Positions 62,541-64,000 of a stretch of 64,000 nt of DNA are shown one piece after another; the first letter of the stretch is position 1, and each line of letters begins with the position of its first letter. The notes beneath the pieces are model-generated. The model was not told where the DNA came from. It ran no database searches and worked only from the letters and a program-made list of their open reading frames with translations. The position numbers and the translations under genes are program-made. The stretch is from JALEFZ01 sp964564415 (GTDB taxonomy: Bacteria > Bacteroidota > Bacteroidia > J057): contig CAZMAV010000006.1 of NCBI GenBank assembly GCA_964564415.1, forward strand, positions 62,001 to 126,000. Direction: 5' to 3'.

Positions 62541-63600
62541 CTTGTCTCCCGGTCCGGCAATCCTTCCTGAGGCCGTCATGAAGGAGGCCCAGGCTGAATT
62601 TCTGAATTATGAGGACAGTGGAATGTCCATCCTTGAGGTGAGTCATCGCTCGCAAATCTTTGACAGGGTCATAAAAAAAGCTGAGGCAGATTTTCGAAGC
62701 CTTCTTGATATCCCGGAAACCTACGAAGTTCTCTTTCTTCAGGGAGGAGCCTCCACCCAGTTTGCTATGGTCCCTCTCAACCTTATGCAAAAGGGAAAGG
62801 CTGACTACCTGGATACGGGCAGTTGGTCAGCAAAAGCCATGAGCGAAGCCCGCAAATACGGAGAGGTCAGAATGGTCGCTTCTTCTGCCAAATCGAATTA
62901 TACCTACATTCCTGAAACAACAGAGAAAGATTTCGATCGGCAAGCAGATTACCTCCACCTTACCCCCAACAATACCATCTTTGGGACTCGAATATCCACC
63001 CTGCCTGGGATTGATGGGGTAGCCAGGGTTGCAGATATGTCTTCCTGCCTGCTTTCCGAAAGGTTTGATGTAAGGGATTATGGACTAATCTATGCGGGAG
63101 CACAAAAAAATATGGGACCGGCAGGATTGACCCTGGTTATGATTAGGAAGGACCTCATCGGACATGCCATGAAAATCTGTCCTAAAATGCTGAATTACAG
63201 TACCCATGCGGAAAAGAATTCTCTTTTCAATACCCCTCCTACTTTTTCCATTTACCTAAGTGGAAAGGTTTTTGAGTGGACCCTCAAAGAGGGTGGGGTA
63301 GAGGAGTTGGAAAAACGGAACATAGACAAGGCTCAAATGCTCTATGATTTTCTGGATAACTCGGATTTTTATCAGGCAAACATAGAATCTCCTCACCGTT
63401 CGCGAATGAATGTCTGTTTTCATGGGCCTGATGAAGAAAAGGATAGTCGCTTGGTGGCCTTTGCAGAAAAGCGGGGATGTATGTTTTTGAAGGGCCATCG
63501 TTCGGTAGGGGGGCTGAGAGCGAGCCTCTACAATGCGATGCCGAAGGAAGGAGTAGAGCAACTGATCCAGGTCTTGGAAGAATTTGCCCGAAGTGAATGA
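62527..63600 (+). CDS. serC: Phosphoserine aminotransferase
   Basis: PLP enzyme of serine biosynthesis: 3-phosphohydroxypyruvate to phosphoserine; also used in vitamin B6 synthesis. It has 357 residues. Motifs are YNLSPGPAILPEAVMKEAQ at the start, HRSQIFDRVI near 43, LQGGASTQFAMVPLNL near 75 and the PLP lysine in LIYAGAQKNMGPAGLTLVMI near 190. The ATG at 62527 fits the family N-terminus; the longer frame to 62410 overlaps the membrane gene. A DUF1015 gene follows. Confidence 0.96.
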   Translation: MKIYNLSPGPAILPEAVMKEAQAEFLNYEDSGMSILEVSHRSQIFDRVIKKAEADFRSLLDIPETYEVLFLQGGASTQFAMVPLNLMQKGKADYLDTGSWSAKAMSEARKYGEVRMVASSAKSNYTYIPETTEKDFDRQADYLHLTPNNTIFGTRISTLPGIDGVARVADMSSCLLSERFDVRDYGLIYAGAQKNMGPAGLTLVMIRKDLIGHAMKICPKMLNYSTHAEKNSLFNTPPTFSIYLSGKVFEWTLKEGGVEELEKRNIDKAQMLYDFLDNSDFYQANIESPHRSRMNVCFHGPDEEKDSRLVAFAEKRGCMFLKGHRSVGGLRASLYNAMPKEGVEQLIQVLEEFARSE

Positions 63601-63890
63601 GCTTAAATCCTCTCCATACAGAATTAATTTGCTCCCTTGTCCAATACCCACTAATATTAATGATTATCAGGAATCATTTTTTGCGTTGCAAGCCATAGCC
63701 CTCTTAGACTTGAAAATAAGTTACTTATGGTAACCTCAACAGCGCTTTAACCATTCATTCGTGGTAATTACCATTAGGTTCAACCTGTAAAAAAGGGCAA
63801 TTTTATTTATGCTAAGGCCTTTCTAGGGCTCATCCAGTACAACCATTTGACCAAGGACACAAAGAGAAATAACCCCAAAAAAGAATCGCT
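63601..63890. other. Gap between serC and DUF1015 gene
   Basis: 290 bp with no gene of note. No terminator or strong promoter box was recognised. Confidence 0.45.
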
Positions 63891-64000
63891 GTGGCAACAA
63901 TCAAAGCATTCAAAGCTTACCGACCCATTCCTGAGAAAGCCAAGGAGGTGGCCTCCAGACCCTATGACGTCCTCGACACCGCCGAAGCCAAAGAAGAGGC
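63891..64000 (+). CDS. DUF1015 family protein, N-terminal fragment
   Basis: Starts at GTG (63891) and runs off the right edge; 36 codons are visible. The peptide reads MATIKAFKAYRPIPEKAKEV followed by ASRPYDVLDT, which fits the DUF1015 opening pattern (I.PF.A.RP.....V...PYDV). DUF1015 genes are often linked to serine biosynthesis genes, as here. Function of the family is uncertain. Confidence 0.8.
   Translation, partial: MATIKAFKAYRPIPEKAKEVASRPYDVLDTAEAKEE

Overview
The window reads as ordinary chromosome of a marine-type Bacteroidota, most likely of the Saprospiria/Lewinella kind. The evidence is: type IX secretion (T9SS) C-terminal sorting domains on three secreted proteins; GEVED and FnIII modules on a subtilisin; the ftsX-DUF3098-uppP order; DUF3078 and DUF3857 proteins; an S16 with a long acidic tail; a Brp/Blh retinal-forming dioxygenase; and several promoter-like boxes close to TAnnTTTG. 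Phylum is an inference from gene content. No rRNA, tRNA, CRISPR array or prophage was seen.

Layout. 1-1.2 kb: end of a secreted Ig-like protein. 1.2-1.73 kb: a 521-bp internally deleted IS1-family element with terminal inverted repeats and an 8-bp target duplication. 2.0-6.4 kb: a light island with a proton-pumping rhodopsin, a terminator, lycopene cyclase, Blh dioxygenase and DNA photolyase. 6.5-9.6 kb: two tandem paralogous multi-pass membrane proteins. 9.6-11.3 kb: rpiA and a Sua5-type tRNA t6A enzyme. 11.3-12.2 kb: a non-coding tandem repeat (247-bp period) carrying 10-bp phased AACGGTT/AACCGTT arrays. 12.3-15.9 kb: a secreted subtilisin and a convergent rhomboid protease. 16.0-17.6 kb: DUF423, pnuC and a NadR-type kinase (nicotinamide riboside uptake). 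17.7-18.9 kb: rpsP-rimM. 18.9-21.1 kb: ECF sigma factor with an anti-sigma/beta-barrel-like partner and a hidden 51-residue membrane peptide. 21.4-21.9 kb: a probable decayed gene.

22-29.4 kb: acetyltransferases, a class III aminotransferase, a membrane protein, a Rof-like Rho inhibitor, an EAD11-like adaptor protein and leuS. 29.8-39.1 kb: T9SS-exported peptidoglycan amidase, membrane J-protein, FMN glutamate-synthase-like enzyme, a giant DUF3857/transglutaminase-like protein and a PhnP-like hydrolase. 39.3-45.6 kb: PP2C-TM-TPR-Sel1 protein, aroC, a membrane-tethered HsdR-N-like nuclease domain protein and a TPR histidine kinase. 45.8-48.5 kb: nuoABCD. 48.7-54 kb: DUF3078 outer-membrane protein, uppP, DUF3098, ftsX, mscS and an NTF2-like protein. 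54-59.7 kb: a signalling module of a propeller histidine kinase and two proteins that share a paralogous receiver but carry different outputs (LytS-type kinase; class III cyclase). 60-64 kb: T9SS cargo, class V aminotransferase, serC and the start of a DUF1015 gene.

Most noteworthy: the rhodopsin has the DTE proton-pump residues, methionine at the spectral-tuning site and a glycine where bacteriorhodopsin has Trp138, the hallmark of carotenoid-antenna rhodopsins; the phased decamer repeat; the membrane-tethered nuclease-like protein; the stand-alone EAD11-like protein; and the split-output receiver pair.
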